The notes under the pieces: generated by a model
Seen by the model: only the letters and a program-made list of their open reading frames with translations
What the model was told of the DNA's origin: nothing
Databases searched by the model: none
In this document: positions 43,773 through 52,378 of the stretch, piece by piece
How the letters are laid out: every line of letters starts with the position of its first letter
Position numbering within the stretch: position 1 is the first letter of the stretch
NCBI RefSeq assembly: GCF_003568665.1
Contig: NZ_QXMH01000004.1
Location: 166,942-230,941 of the forward strand
Source of the DNA: Chitinophaga alhagiae
GTDB lineage: Bacteria; Bacteroidota; Bacteroidia; Chitinophagales; Chitinophagaceae
DNA: 64,000 bases
Direction of reading: 5' to 3'
Position numbers and translations under genes: made by a program

Positions 43773-45623
43773 TTAGAAAAGGATGGAATAACTCAACCTG
43801 CCACGAACGGGTACTACCAGCTCCTTGCCTTTGACGCTGTTACGCACCAGCGGCCGGGCCCCGCCCGCATCCTGCAATTGCAGGTACCAGGCTTTGCCGT
43901 CTATCACATACAAGTCCTTTTCGATCATATCTATCTGCGCACCTTCCGCCAGCTTTGCATAAAGGTCAGCCGCGGGACCGGTTACGGTAATTTCACGGTG
44001 AATACCGCGCCCGTTCTCCGTTACGCGAATAGCGTCCGTAACGGCGCTGCCGTATATCTGGTAGCGGAACGTAGGCCTGTCCTGCTCATCCAGCACATAC
44101 CCTTTGGGCCTGTAACCGGTGCCGGTGGAGTCTGTTACCCAAGCTGCCTGTTCGCCGCTGAGCCTGCCCAGCGTAAAGAAAGGCGTACCAAAGCGCTGCA
44201 GCGCGCCTTGCGGGCGGGCGGTACCGTTACCTCTTTCGTGCCACATGGGCGTGGTTTCCAGGAAGTTCCCGCGCCATGCCTGCACCAACATGCCCTTGTC
44301 CATGTCATAGGTGTAATGCATTTTATCAGGGCTGCCAACAGATACGGCATGCACTACCTTGGGTTGGCCGGGCACGTCCATAAAACTGCGGAGAATGGTA
44401 TTAGACGATGCGTCTACAAGTATAGGGTCTGTCTGGTCAGGCGTAACCGCATCGCCGGTGTAGAACTCGCGGATGCCGGGACCGGCCATGAACAGGCCCA
44501 GGGAGGGCACGCCCCAGTCTCCCGTTCTGGCATAGATGATCTCTACGGGCACATCACCGGCCGGCAAGTTTGCTTTGCCGCGCACGTTGTTGCCTGCGCC
44601 AATGGGCTGGTTGTTCACTTTCAGCAAACCGCCGCCCCCCTGTGTATTGAGCGCAAAACTATATTCCCCTGCCTGTTGTACGCGCAGGCTGCCTTTGTAT
44701 TGCAGCACGTACTCTTTGGACAGCGGGCCTGCGTTGGCGCTGAGGCCGGCCGCCGCGCCGGTGGCTTCGGCTTTTTCCTTAGACAGGTCTGTATCGGGCC
44801 TGAAACGTTCCTTGAATTTGTAAACGGTATATTGAAGACCGGCCAGTTGCGGGCGCTGTTGCTCAAATTGGCGGATGCTGATGTTCCGGAATGCCACGGC
44901 GCCATGGTCTCCCTGTATGCGCAGGGGGCCTTGCGGCTTTTCATTGCCACCTATAGCGCCGCGGGTGGGGCCCATCAGCTCCAGGTTTTCGTGGATCACC
45001 ACGCCGTTCAGCTCTGCGCGGATGACGCGTGCGTTCTCTATTTTATTGCCGGCCGCATCAAAGCGCGGAGCCTGGAAAGATACTTTCAGGTGTTGCCACA
45101 AGCCGGGCGCTTTGCTGGCGTTCTGGCGGGGCGCATAACCCTCGTACCCTTGCTGCCCTTCGGGCATATTGTCGTTCCAGCGCTCGTAAATGCCCCCATT
45201 GTCTCCGGAGCGGGGCGCGGCGGTGGCGCCCCAGCTGTCCAGCAGCTGCAGCTCATAGCGGCCCTGCAGGTAAATACCGGAGTTAGAGCCCTGGGCCATC
45301 ATATAATCCAGTTCCAGGTCTATATCCCCATGCTCCAGGTTGGAATAGAGATCTTGCCCATGGCGCTTTTTTCCCGGCAGGTTCACCAGTACGCCGGCGC
45401 CCTGTGCTGTCTTGAGCACATTGGCCTTACCCAGCACCGCGGATACATCGCCCGCGATCTGCCAGGAGCTGCCGGCACTTTTGAAGGAAGAGAGGTCCTG
45501 CAGCGGCAGCCGCCCTTCCTGGGCCTGCACTGGCTGGCCCATGACCAGGCCGGCACCGCATGCACATAAAAAGCCGATCCACGACCGGCTTCTAAAATTG
45601 TTTTGTGATGATTTTAGTACCAT
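43773..45623 (-). CDS. DUF1080 (3-keto-disaccharide hydrolase-type) / PA14 protein
   Basis: A 616-residue exported protein (signal peptide with cleavage near QPVQAQ, after a longish N-region). Residues about 40-240 form the DUF1080 concanavalin-like domain: GDIDLELDYMMAQGSNSGIYLQGRYELQLLDSWG and DHGAVAFRNISIRQF are its hallmark strands. Residues about 260-400 resemble a PA14 domain (YVLQYKGSLRVQQAGEYSFALNTQGGGGLLKVNN), a carbohydrate-binding module; the last 200 residues form a further beta-rich domain. DUF1080 members include 3-keto-glycoside lyases or hydrolases that act after Gfo/Idh/MocA oxidation. Together with the propeller-cytochrome gene 20 bp downstream it forms a two-gene operon, with a LacI-type site and a -7-like sequence in front. 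Confidence 0.85.
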   Translation of the reverse strand: MVLKSSQNNFRSRSWIGFLCACGAGLVMGQPVQAQEGRLPLQDLSSFKSAGSSWQIAGDVSAVLGKANVLKTAQGAGVLVNLPGKKRHGQDLYSNLEHGDIDLELDYMMAQGSNSGIYLQGRYELQLLDSWGATAAPRSGDNGGIYERWNDNMPEGQQGYEGYAPRQNASKAPGLWQHLKVSFQAPRFDAAGNKIENARVIRAELNGVVIHENLELMGPTRGAIGGNEKPQGPLRIQGDHGAVAFRNISIRQFEQQRPQLAGLQYTVYKFKERFRPDTDLSKEKAEATGAAAGLSANAGPLSKEYVLQYKGSLRVQQAGEYSFALNTQGGGGLLKVNNQPIGAGNNVRGKANLPAGDVPVEIIYARTGDWGVPSLGLFMAGPGIREFYTGDAVTPDQTDPILVDASSNTILRSFMDVPGQPKVVHAVSVGSPDKMHYTYDMDKGMLVQAWRGNFLETTPMWHERGNGTARPQGALQRFGTPFFTLGRLSGEQAAWVTDSTGTGYRPKGYVLDEQDRPTFRYQIYGSAVTDAIRVTENGRGIHREITVTGPAADLYAKLAEGAQIDMIEKDLYVIDGKAWYLQLQDAGGARPLVRNSVKGKELVVPVRGRLSYSILF

Positions 45624-45751
45624 AGTGTTGCTAAAATAGAAATACTTTTTATTGCATAGCCATTTTTTTTAGGAACGGCAATTGCTTGCTAAAAGGATTT
45701 AGATAAGGGTTTTAGCAGAAAAAAGGCAGTACTGAACCGGGGTTGCATGAA

Positions 45752-45765
45752 TGCAAACGATTGCT
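45752..45765. promoter_or_regulatory. LacI-type operator upstream of the DUF1080 operon
   Basis: TGCAAACGATTGCT shares TGCAAACG with the perfect site at 38591 and CGATTGC with the site at 4453; 5 of 7 half-site positions pair. A TATTTTTG sequence (minus strand, 45767-45774) that fits TAnnTTTG lies directly beside it, though it is also the U-run of the neighbouring terminator. Confidence 0.55.
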
Positions 45766-45771
45766 ACAAAA

Positions 45772-45810
45772 ATAAAAAAGAGGCCGGCCATTTTTTTTAC
45801 GGCCAGCCTC
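45772..45810 (-). terminator. Intrinsic terminator of the second FecR-linked susCD operon
   Basis: GAGGCCGGCC (45780-45789) pairs with GGCCAGCCTC (45801-45810) with one mismatch, followed on the minus strand by six U. It ends the transcript from the susD gene that stops at 45902. Confidence 0.85.
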
Positions 45811-45901
45811 AAAACGGTTTACTTTCCTTACCGTTTATTCTCTTTTCTTTCGTTCACGGTTCCGTTTTATTTTTTATGCTGTTAATTGTCCGGGATACAC
45901 C

Positions 45902-47605
45902 CTACCACCCTTCGTTCTGTTTCAGGTTGGGGTTACGCAGCGTTTCGTCTGTGGTGATCGGTATCACGTACATGGCATTCCGCCATAACCGGTCTTCCAC
46001 CTTGAAACGTTCGTACCGGAAACCGCCTGGCGCGCCGGCATCTACAATGGGCCGCATGCCCCACATTTCTTTTTGCGTTTCCTCCGCTATTTTCCAGCGG
46101 CGCACGTCCCAGAAGCGGTGGTTCTCGAAACACAGTTCTATACGCCTTTCGTTCTGTATACGCTTGCGCATCTCCACCTGCGTAAGCCCTGCGGGCAGGG
46201 GCTGCTGCCCCGCCCGGGTACGCACCAGGTTAACATAGGTCAGCACATCGGGGCTGGAAGGGTCATATTCATTGAGCGCTTCCGCATAACTGAGGTACAT
46301 TTCCGCCAGCCGGTAGTTGATGCCGTGAATAAAACGGCTGCCGCTCTGCCCCGGTGTAATGGCCTCGTCTGCCAGCTTGCGGGTGAAGTAGCCGGTACGG
46401 GTATGGTCCGTTTCGGTGCTTTGCCGGTCACGGCCGGTGGCGTAGGTTTCCACCTGGCGGCCCTTCCAGTTGGCGCCGTTGTACAGGATGTCTGCATAGA
46501 AACGGGGATCGCGGTTGATGTAGGGCTGCGTTTCGTCATAGCCGGAAAGCGGGTCTTCTATGGGGAGGCCGTTGTTCATTTCGTAGTCGTCTACCAGCTC
46601 CTGTGCGGGCGCGCAGCCGCTCCAGCCGCCATAGCCTTTGGGAAATATGTAACGGTCATAGTCCTGGTTAGCTTCCCGCATGCGTACAAAGATCACTTCG
46701 CGGCTTTGCAGCGTTTTGTTTTTGAACATATCCTGCCGGGCGGCCAGCGTGGGCTCCAGGGCATATACGGTACTGCCGCCGCCGTCTTTCAGGTCTATCA
46801 CCGCCTTGGCGGCGTCTGCCGCATTTTTCCATTTGGCCGGGTCTGAAGGCAGGCTGCCGCTGGTAATATCCGCCTGGAAGCTGGTTTTACCGGCATTAGC
46901 CCATAACGGGCTGGCGGAAAACAGCAGCGCGCGTGCCTTCAATGCCAGGCAGGCGCCTTTTGTAACGCGGCCTACCTGCGTGTTGGGATCATAGGTGTAT
47001 TGCACGCGTTTGTACGCTTCGTCACAATCCGCCAGTACCTGCGCCACACATTCATCGTAAGTACTGCGGGGCTGGTTGAGCGCCGCTTCGTCTGTCTGGT
47101 CAATGGTTTTGGTCACAATGATCACGCCGCCGAACTGCCGCATCTGTTCCCACAGGAAATAGGCGCGCAGGAAGTATACTTCCCCCAGCCTGTTCTCCAG
47201 CGTACCGGGATTGTTGGCATCGTCTGGCGTTTTGAATTTGGCCACGTTCTCGAGAATGGTATTGGCCTGGCGGATGGCCACATAGTTATCCCGCCAGGTG
47301 TTGCCAATGGGGTTGGCGTTACCTGACCAGGAACCGTTGTTGAAGCTCATGGAGGCCATCCAGTTGGAGGCGTCCTTTGCTTCGTCCGTAGCGGAGCCCA
47401 TGTTATAGCCGCCAAGATAGGTGTAAGTACCGCGCATTTTGCTGTACAGGTTGTTCACTACCTGGTCCGTCATGGCAAAACTGGTAAAGATGTCTTCGTC
47501 TTGCTGCTGCGTAGTGGCCGCCCTGTCAAGAAAACCTTTTTTACAATGCGGCAGCAGGGCCAGCGCCGAAAGCAATAGTATGGTGATGTGAATGTTACGT
47601 TTCAT
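45902..47605 (-). CDS. SusD/RagB-family nutrient-binding lipoprotein
   Basis: A 567-residue SusD homologue. The start at 47605 gives the signal peptide MKRNIHITILLLSALALLPHC with lipid-anchor C21; the 45-residue upstream extension lies in the end of susC. SusD helices are present: AIRQANTILENVAKF, LGEVYFLRAYFLWEQMRQFGGVIIV, and YRLAEMYLSYAEALNEYDP. The C-terminus IPITTDETLRNPNLKQNEGW matches the family end. It is encoded 26 bp after susC. Confidence 0.96.
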   Translation of the reverse strand: MKRNIHITILLLSALALLPHCKKGFLDRAATTQQQDEDIFTSFAMTDQVVNNLYSKMRGTYTYLGGYNMGSATDEAKDASNWMASMSFNNGSWSGNANPIGNTWRDNYVAIRQANTILENVAKFKTPDDANNPGTLENRLGEVYFLRAYFLWEQMRQFGGVIIVTKTIDQTDEAALNQPRSTYDECVAQVLADCDEAYKRVQYTYDPNTQVGRVTKGACLALKARALLFSASPLWANAGKTSFQADITSGSLPSDPAKWKNAADAAKAVIDLKDGGGSTVYALEPTLAARQDMFKNKTLQSREVIFVRMREANQDYDRYIFPKGYGGWSGCAPAQELVDDYEMNNGLPIEDPLSGYDETQPYINRDPRFYADILYNGANWKGRQVETYATGRDRQSTETDHTRTGYFTRKLADEAITPGQSGSRFIHGINYRLAEMYLSYAEALNEYDPSSPDVLTYVNLVRTRAGQQPLPAGLTQVEMRKRIQNERRIELCFENHRFWDVRRWKIAEETQKEMWGMRPIVDAGAPGGFRYERFKVEDRLWRNAMYVIPITTDETLRNPNLKQNEGW

Positions 47606-47631
47606 TGGAATCAGCTTAAAATGATGAGTGG

Positions 47632-50600
47632 TTAAAATTTCACGTCTATCCCGAAGTTCCAGATCCGCTGAATGGGATACATGGCGCCGTTGCCGTCCCC
47701 TATCTCGGGGTCTACCTGGAAGTCGTCCAGCTTGTCCCACGTATACAGGTTCATGCCGTTGAAATAAATACGGAAATAAGAAAGGCTTAACGGGGCTATC
47801 CAGTGTTTGGGCAGGGTGTAGCCGATCTCCGCGTTCTTCAGCCGCAGGTAGTCCGCGCTGCGTATCCAGAAGGAAGATGCGCGGTGGTTGTTGCCATGGG
47901 TGTTGCTGTGCAGGCGCGGATATGTGGCCGTAGAGGCGGTTTCCGGCGTCCAGCGGCCCAGGTGGAAGGGTTTCACTTTACCGCTCTGGAAAAACTCGTA
48001 CACGGCCTCATTATTCAGCAGCACGTCTGCATGTGCCGCCCCCTGGAACAGCACGCTGAAATCCCAGTTGCCATAACCCGCGGAAACGGTGGTGCCGTAC
48101 ATGATCTCCGGCGTGCGGGCATAGCCGATGCGCGTTTCGTCAAACGCTTCCTGTACGTAGTCATATTCCTTGCCGGTGAGCTTCTTGTACTTGATGTCTC
48201 CGGGGCCGTAAGCAGAAAAGTTCTGGAAGGGGCTGTTGGCCACATCTTCCGCGTTCATGAAAAAACCGTCCGCTATCAGCCCGAACTTGGTGCCTATGGG
48301 GTGGCCGGTACGCCGCATCCAGGGGTAACGGCGCGTTACCTCGTCCTGGTACACGATCTTGTTGCGGGCAAAGGTAAAGTTGGGTTTGACCTGGTAGCGG
48401 AACTTGCCGATGGTATTGCGGTGGGAAACCTCAAACTCTATCCCTTTGTTATCTACCGCACCTATGTTCTGCGCCTTGATGCTCTGGCCGAACACGTCTG
48501 ACAGGGTGCTGCGGGAGATCAGTATCTGCCTTCTTTTCTGGGAGAACAGGTCCAGCGTCACATCAAATTTTCCGTTCCACATCTGCAGGTCGAGGCCCAG
48601 GTCTACCTGCTTGCCGCGCTCCCAGGTAACACCGGGGTTGCCGATAGCGCCCTGCCCCCAGCCGTTGGCCTGGTTTACGTTGGTACCAAAATAGTACTGC
48701 GTGGCGCCGCCCCAGGAAGTGAACCAGAGAAAACGGTCGCTGCCGCCCCTGTCATTCCCCACTTCACCGTAAGACGCGCGCAGTTTGAGGAAACGGATGG
48801 CGGGCACATTGTCTTTGATAAAACTTTCTTCAGACAATACCCAGCCGCCGGATACGGAAGGGAACAACCCGAAGCGGCTTTCTTTGGGAAAGTTTTCAGA
48901 CCCCTGGTAAGATGCGCTCACCTCCAGCAGGTACTTCTGGTTGTAATTGTAGGTACCGCGGAAAAGCAGGGACTGGTAGGCGTTGGGAATGCTGGAGCCG
49001 TTTTCCAGCAGGCGCCTGTTCCACAGCAAGATGGCGGTGGCGGTGTGTTTCTTGAAAGTGCGGTTCCAGTTGGCGGTAGCTTCAATGTAGGTCTGCCGTA
49101 CGGCGCCGCCGCCGCTGAAGCCGCCGTTAGGGTCTATCCGCGTGTCGTTGCCGAACTGTTTGTAGCCGGTTATTTCACCCTGCGCGTTGCGCAGCGGCTC
49201 AAACACGGCGTAGTTGCGGCCGTAGGAAGCGTTTGGGGTATTGGTGTTGTCGTAGGAAAAAGAAAGTTTGGCGCTCAGGTTTTTAGTGAGAAAATCCAGC
49301 TTGCGGGTAAGGGCAAAAGTACCCTGCGTGGTGTTGTTATACCAGCGGCGGTAGCCCTTTTGAGACAGCTCCCCGTAAATATTGCTCTGGAACGTACCGT
49401 TGCCCCACATGCTGCCGTCTTCATTAAAAATGGGATAAATAGGCGCCATGCGGTTAGCCAGGTTCATGATGGTACCGGCGGAGTTGTTGCCGTCTGACCG
49501 GTCTGTGAGTATACCGGCCAGATCGAGGCGGGCGGAGAGGTTGGGCGTAATGTCCACATCTACGTTGGCACGCAGGTTATACCTTTTCATGATGTTGTTG
49601 CCGTTGTACCCTTCCTTGTTGGCTTTGGTATGGCGGTAGTTGCCTTCCGCAATATTGTAACCGGCGGAAATGAAGTAGCGGGCCACGTTACCGCCGCCGC
49701 TTACGTTGAGGTTGGCCTGCCCCACGTTAGACGGCTGCATGATGAACTTGTAATAGTCCGTATTGGGTGCCGTGCCGCTCCTGAAAGCGTCCAGCTGCTC
49801 CTGCGTGAACGCGGGTTGTGCGCCGTCGTTTACGAGGGCTTCGTTCAGCAGGCGGGCATAGTCGTACGAGCCGAGGTACTCCGGCAGTTTGTTGGCTTCC
49901 TGGATGCCGGTGGAGGCGCGGAAACTCACGGAGGGCGCGCCGGATTTGCCGCGGCGGGTGGTAATGAGCACGGCGCCGTTTGCCCCGCGCATACCCAGTA
50001 CGGCGGTGGCAGCGGCGTCTTTCAGAATGGTGAGGCTTTCAATATCGTTCGGGTCTACATAATCTATGCTGCGCTCCACGCCGTCTACCATAAAAATGGG
50101 CGTGGCGCTGTTGAGCGTGCCGATGCCGCGGATGTACAACGTGCTGGCGTCAACGCCCGGCTCGCCGCTGCGCTGCGTGGTGATGAGGCCCGGCAGGCGG
50201 CCGGCCAGCGCGTTGGTAAGGTTAGACACGGGGCTTTGCTGCAGCTCTTTGGTGGTAAGGGAGGCCACAGCGCCTGTTACGGTGGCTTTCTTCTGCTCGC
50301 CGTAGGCCACTATCACCACTTCATCCAGGCCGGTGTTAGAAGGGTCTAACGCTACATGCAGCTGGTTGGAAGAAGTCAGCTCCACCTCCTTGGGAGCATA
50401 GCCGATGTAGCTGAACACCAGCGTAGCCGGGCCGGGAGGCACCTGCAGGCTGTACGTACCGTCTCCCTGGCTTTGCGTGCCCCGCGTAGTGCCTTTCACC
50501 ATTACAGTAACGCCCGGCAGGGAAACATTGGTACGGGCTTCGGTAACAGAGCCGATGATGGTGCGTTGCCGCGCTTCCTGGCGCGGTGCGGCGGGCGTTG

Positions 50601-50982
50601 CCGTAGTGTCTGCCTGCGTTTTTTCATCTTCCTCCCTGAATATAACAATAATGTCATCCTGCTGGCGAAACTCGAAAGGCGTATTGAGCAGCAGCAGGTT
50701 AATGGTCTCTTTCACCGTGCGCGTACCCTTGGGCAGTGTGATATTTTTGTAGCGCGCCACCTGCTCAGGCGGGTAGGCAATACGGAAACCGGAAAGCGAC
50801 TCCACTTTCACCAGCGCATTGCGAAGGCTTTCTTTGACAAGCGAGAGCGTGATCTTTTTGGTGGTCATGTCCTGTGCGTTCCCCGAGGCGGAAAGGAACA
50901 TGGGCAGCACAAGGAAAGCGGTGATCAGTAAAGGCAATAGGAGGCCTCCAAGCTGTTTTTGAACAGCCACGTTTGTTTTCAT
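47632..50982 (-). CDS. SusC-type TonB-dependent transducer with STN domain
   Basis: A 1116-residue receptor. The signal peptide ends near SASGNAQ; an STN domain covers about 42-110 (VKESLRNALVKVESLSGFRIAYPPEQV), a linker rich in T/A/Q follows, then CarboxypepD_reg (about 138-215), the plug (VVIVAYGEQKKATVTGAVA, LTILKDAAATAVLGMRGANG) and the barrel, which ends RIWNFGIDVKF. The STN domain implies signalling through the FecR protein encoded 216 bp upstream. Ligand unknown. Confidence 0.96.
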   Translation of the reverse strand: MKTNVAVQKQLGGLLLPLLITAFLVLPMFLSASGNAQDMTTKKITLSLVKESLRNALVKVESLSGFRIAYPPEQVARYKNITLPKGTRTVKETINLLLLNTPFEFRQQDDIIVIFREEDEKTQADTTATPAAPRQEARQRTIIGSVTEARTNVSLPGVTVMVKGTTRGTQSQGDGTYSLQVPPGPATLVFSYIGYAPKEVELTSSNQLHVALDPSNTGLDEVVIVAYGEQKKATVTGAVASLTTKELQQSPVSNLTNALAGRLPGLITTQRSGEPGVDASTLYIRGIGTLNSATPIFMVDGVERSIDYVDPNDIESLTILKDAAATAVLGMRGANGAVLITTRRGKSGAPSVSFRASTGIQEANKLPEYLGSYDYARLLNEALVNDGAQPAFTQEQLDAFRSGTAPNTDYYKFIMQPSNVGQANLNVSGGGNVARYFISAGYNIAEGNYRHTKANKEGYNGNNIMKRYNLRANVDVDITPNLSARLDLAGILTDRSDGNNSAGTIMNLANRMAPIYPIFNEDGSMWGNGTFQSNIYGELSQKGYRRWYNNTTQGTFALTRKLDFLTKNLSAKLSFSYDNTNTPNASYGRNYAVFEPLRNAQGEITGYKQFGNDTRIDPNGGFSGGGAVRQTYIEATANWNRTFKKHTATAILLWNRRLLENGSSIPNAYQSLLFRGTYNYNQKYLLEVSASYQGSENFPKESRFGLFPSVSGGWVLSEESFIKDNVPAIRFLKLRASYGEVGNDRGGSDRFLWFTSWGGATQYYFGTNVNQANGWGQGAIGNPGVTWERGKQVDLGLDLQMWNGKFDVTLDLFSQKRRQILISRSTLSDVFGQSIKAQNIGAVDNKGIEFEVSHRNTIGKFRYQVKPNFTFARNKIVYQDEVTRRYPWMRRTGHPIGTKFGLIADGFFMNAEDVANSPFQNFSAYGPGDIKYKKLTGKEYDYVQEAFDETRIGYARTPEIMYGTTVSAGYGNWDFSVLFQGAAHADVLLNNEAVYEFFQSGKVKPFHLGRWTPETASTATYPRLHSNTHGNNHRASSFWIRSADYLRLKNAEIGYTLPKHWIAPLSLSYFRIYFNGMNLYTWDKLDDFQVDPEIGDGNGAMYPIQRIWNFGIDVKF

Positions 50983-51198
50983 AACTAGTTTCAGTTTAGT
51001 TGTTACAGAATATTCACTGGTTGACTTACGGGCACACCATGCCCTCCGGCAGTGCTAATGCCCCCGTTCCGGATAATACGATGTTAGATTCAGGCAAAAG
51101 CAGGGCCTATACAGGCAATATAACGGCCCATTTCATGTTTGAAACGCGATTTTTGGTGAACGAATAGTGTTGCTGATCTGGCCTTTAGCAGTATTATG

Positions 51199-52185
51199 TT
51201 ATTGCTGACATCCTCTTCCTGTTATCAGAATGTTGTTTTCATCTTCTATGGTATATGACGCATTGCGAATGGCGCAAACTACTGACAGCACGGTTTCCAG
51301 CGGCTCTGTGCCCTTAAACGAGGCCCTGATGGGACAGGCTTCCATGGCGGGATCATCAAAACGGATGTTGACCCGGTAGCGGTTGCTGATAGCCTGGGCA
51401 ACGGTGGCAAAAGACATGTTCTCAAATAACATGTCCCTCCTTACCCATAACGTTACAGAGTCCGATACTACCGGCTGCCGTACGGCCGTGGCCACCAGGT
51501 TGTTGTACACCACCTGCTGATCCGGCGTTAACACGGCCAGCAGCTTGCCCTCATGCTCAGTCTCTACTTTCACTTTTCCGCGTGTAACCGACACCGTTAT
51601 TTCCGGCGATCCTTCGTAGGCCCTGATGTTAAAGGCAGTTCCCAGCACGGTGGTACGGAGGTTGCCGCTGTGTATCACAAAAGGCCTGGCAGTATCCTGC
51701 CTTATATCGAAATAAGCTTCTCCGGAAAGCGTTACATCACGGATGGCCCCGCTGAAAGTTTCGGGATAGTCAAGCCGGCTGTCTGCGTGCAGTATCACCA
51801 GGCTGCCGTCTGGCAGGGTGATGTGGCGGCTGTGCGCAGCGGGCAAACGGTGTTCTTTCACCAGTTCTCCCTGGCGGGAAACGGGTTTGAAGAAGTACCG
51901 CGCGCCGCCTGCCAGTAACAGGAGCCCACCCACTACAGCTGCCCAGCGCAAGGCTCTCCTGTGGAAAGGCACCACCTTGGCCTGTTCCCGGCCGGCGGCC
52001 GCATGCAGTTCCTGTAACTTCTGGCGGGTCAGCAGCAGCGCCGCCTCACTGCCTTCTTCCAGCAGCTTGTCCGGCCGCCCGGCGCCCAGTGATGCATACC
52101 AGCGTTCCAGTTGCTCCAGCTCTTCCGGGCTGCAGTTACCCTGCCGGTATTTCTCCAAAAGTTCATATAAAGCGTGTGCTTCCAT
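51199..52185 (-). CDS. FecR-type anti-sigma factor
   Basis: A 328-residue regulator; the start at 52185 (MEAHALYELLEKYRQGNCSPEE) is the usual one. Cytoplasmic helices (about 1-75), one membrane helix (about 82-100, LRWAAVVGGLLLLAGGARYFF), a FecR domain (about 110-235: HITLPDGSLVILHADSRLDYPE, VTLSGEAYFDIRQD, VLGTAFNIRAYE) and a C-terminal DUF4974/STN-like segment (VAQAISNRYRVNIRFDDPAM). Its sigma partner is the divergent gene at 52379, unlike the locus at 33 kb where both genes are co-directional. Confidence 0.94.
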   Translation of the reverse strand: MEAHALYELLEKYRQGNCSPEELEQLERWYASLGAGRPDKLLEEGSEAALLLTRQKLQELHAAAGREQAKVVPFHRRALRWAAVVGGLLLLAGGARYFFKPVSRQGELVKEHRLPAAHSRHITLPDGSLVILHADSRLDYPETFSGAIRDVTLSGEAYFDIRQDTARPFVIHSGNLRTTVLGTAFNIRAYEGSPEITVSVTRGKVKVETEHEGKLLAVLTPDQQVVYNNLVATAVRQPVVSDSVTLWVRRDMLFENMSFATVAQAISNRYRVNIRFDDPAMEACPIRASFKGTEPLETVLSVVCAIRNASYTIEDENNILITGRGCQQ

Positions 52186-52313
52186 AAGTATAACTATCAA
52201 TAAAAACACGGTTTCCGGCAGTTGCCGTTAGTGAGCCCGCAGATTTTTTTCGTTTTTTGGGCTATTCCGTTATAATCAATTGATTTACCGTACGATACAA
52301 GGGATTTTAATTT

Positions 52314-52335
52314 TTTGCTGAATCGATTCAGCAAA
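52314..52335. promoter_or_regulatory. Perfect 22-bp palindrome in the fecR-sigma intergenic region
   Basis: The left arm TTTGCTGAATC is the exact reverse complement of the right arm GATTCAGCAAA, centred on CG. The core TGAATCGATTCA has the layout of a LacI-family operator. It is 129 bp in front of fecR and 26 bp in front of a TAAATTTG -7-like box for the sigma gene. As there is no loop, it is more likely a protein site than an RNA hairpin. Confidence 0.7.
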
Positions 52336-52360
52336 GCAGGGAAAAAGTACGGAATATTAT

Positions 52361-52368
52361 TAAATTTG
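52361..52368 (+). promoter_or_regulatory. Possible -7 box of the ECF sigma gene
   Basis: TAAATTTG matches the Bacteroidota TAnnTTTG -7 consensus. Transcription would start near 52374, only about 5-11 bases before the likely ATC start codons of the sigma gene. No convincing -33 TTG is visible. Confidence 0.4.
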
Positions 52369-52378
52369 AACAAACTTT

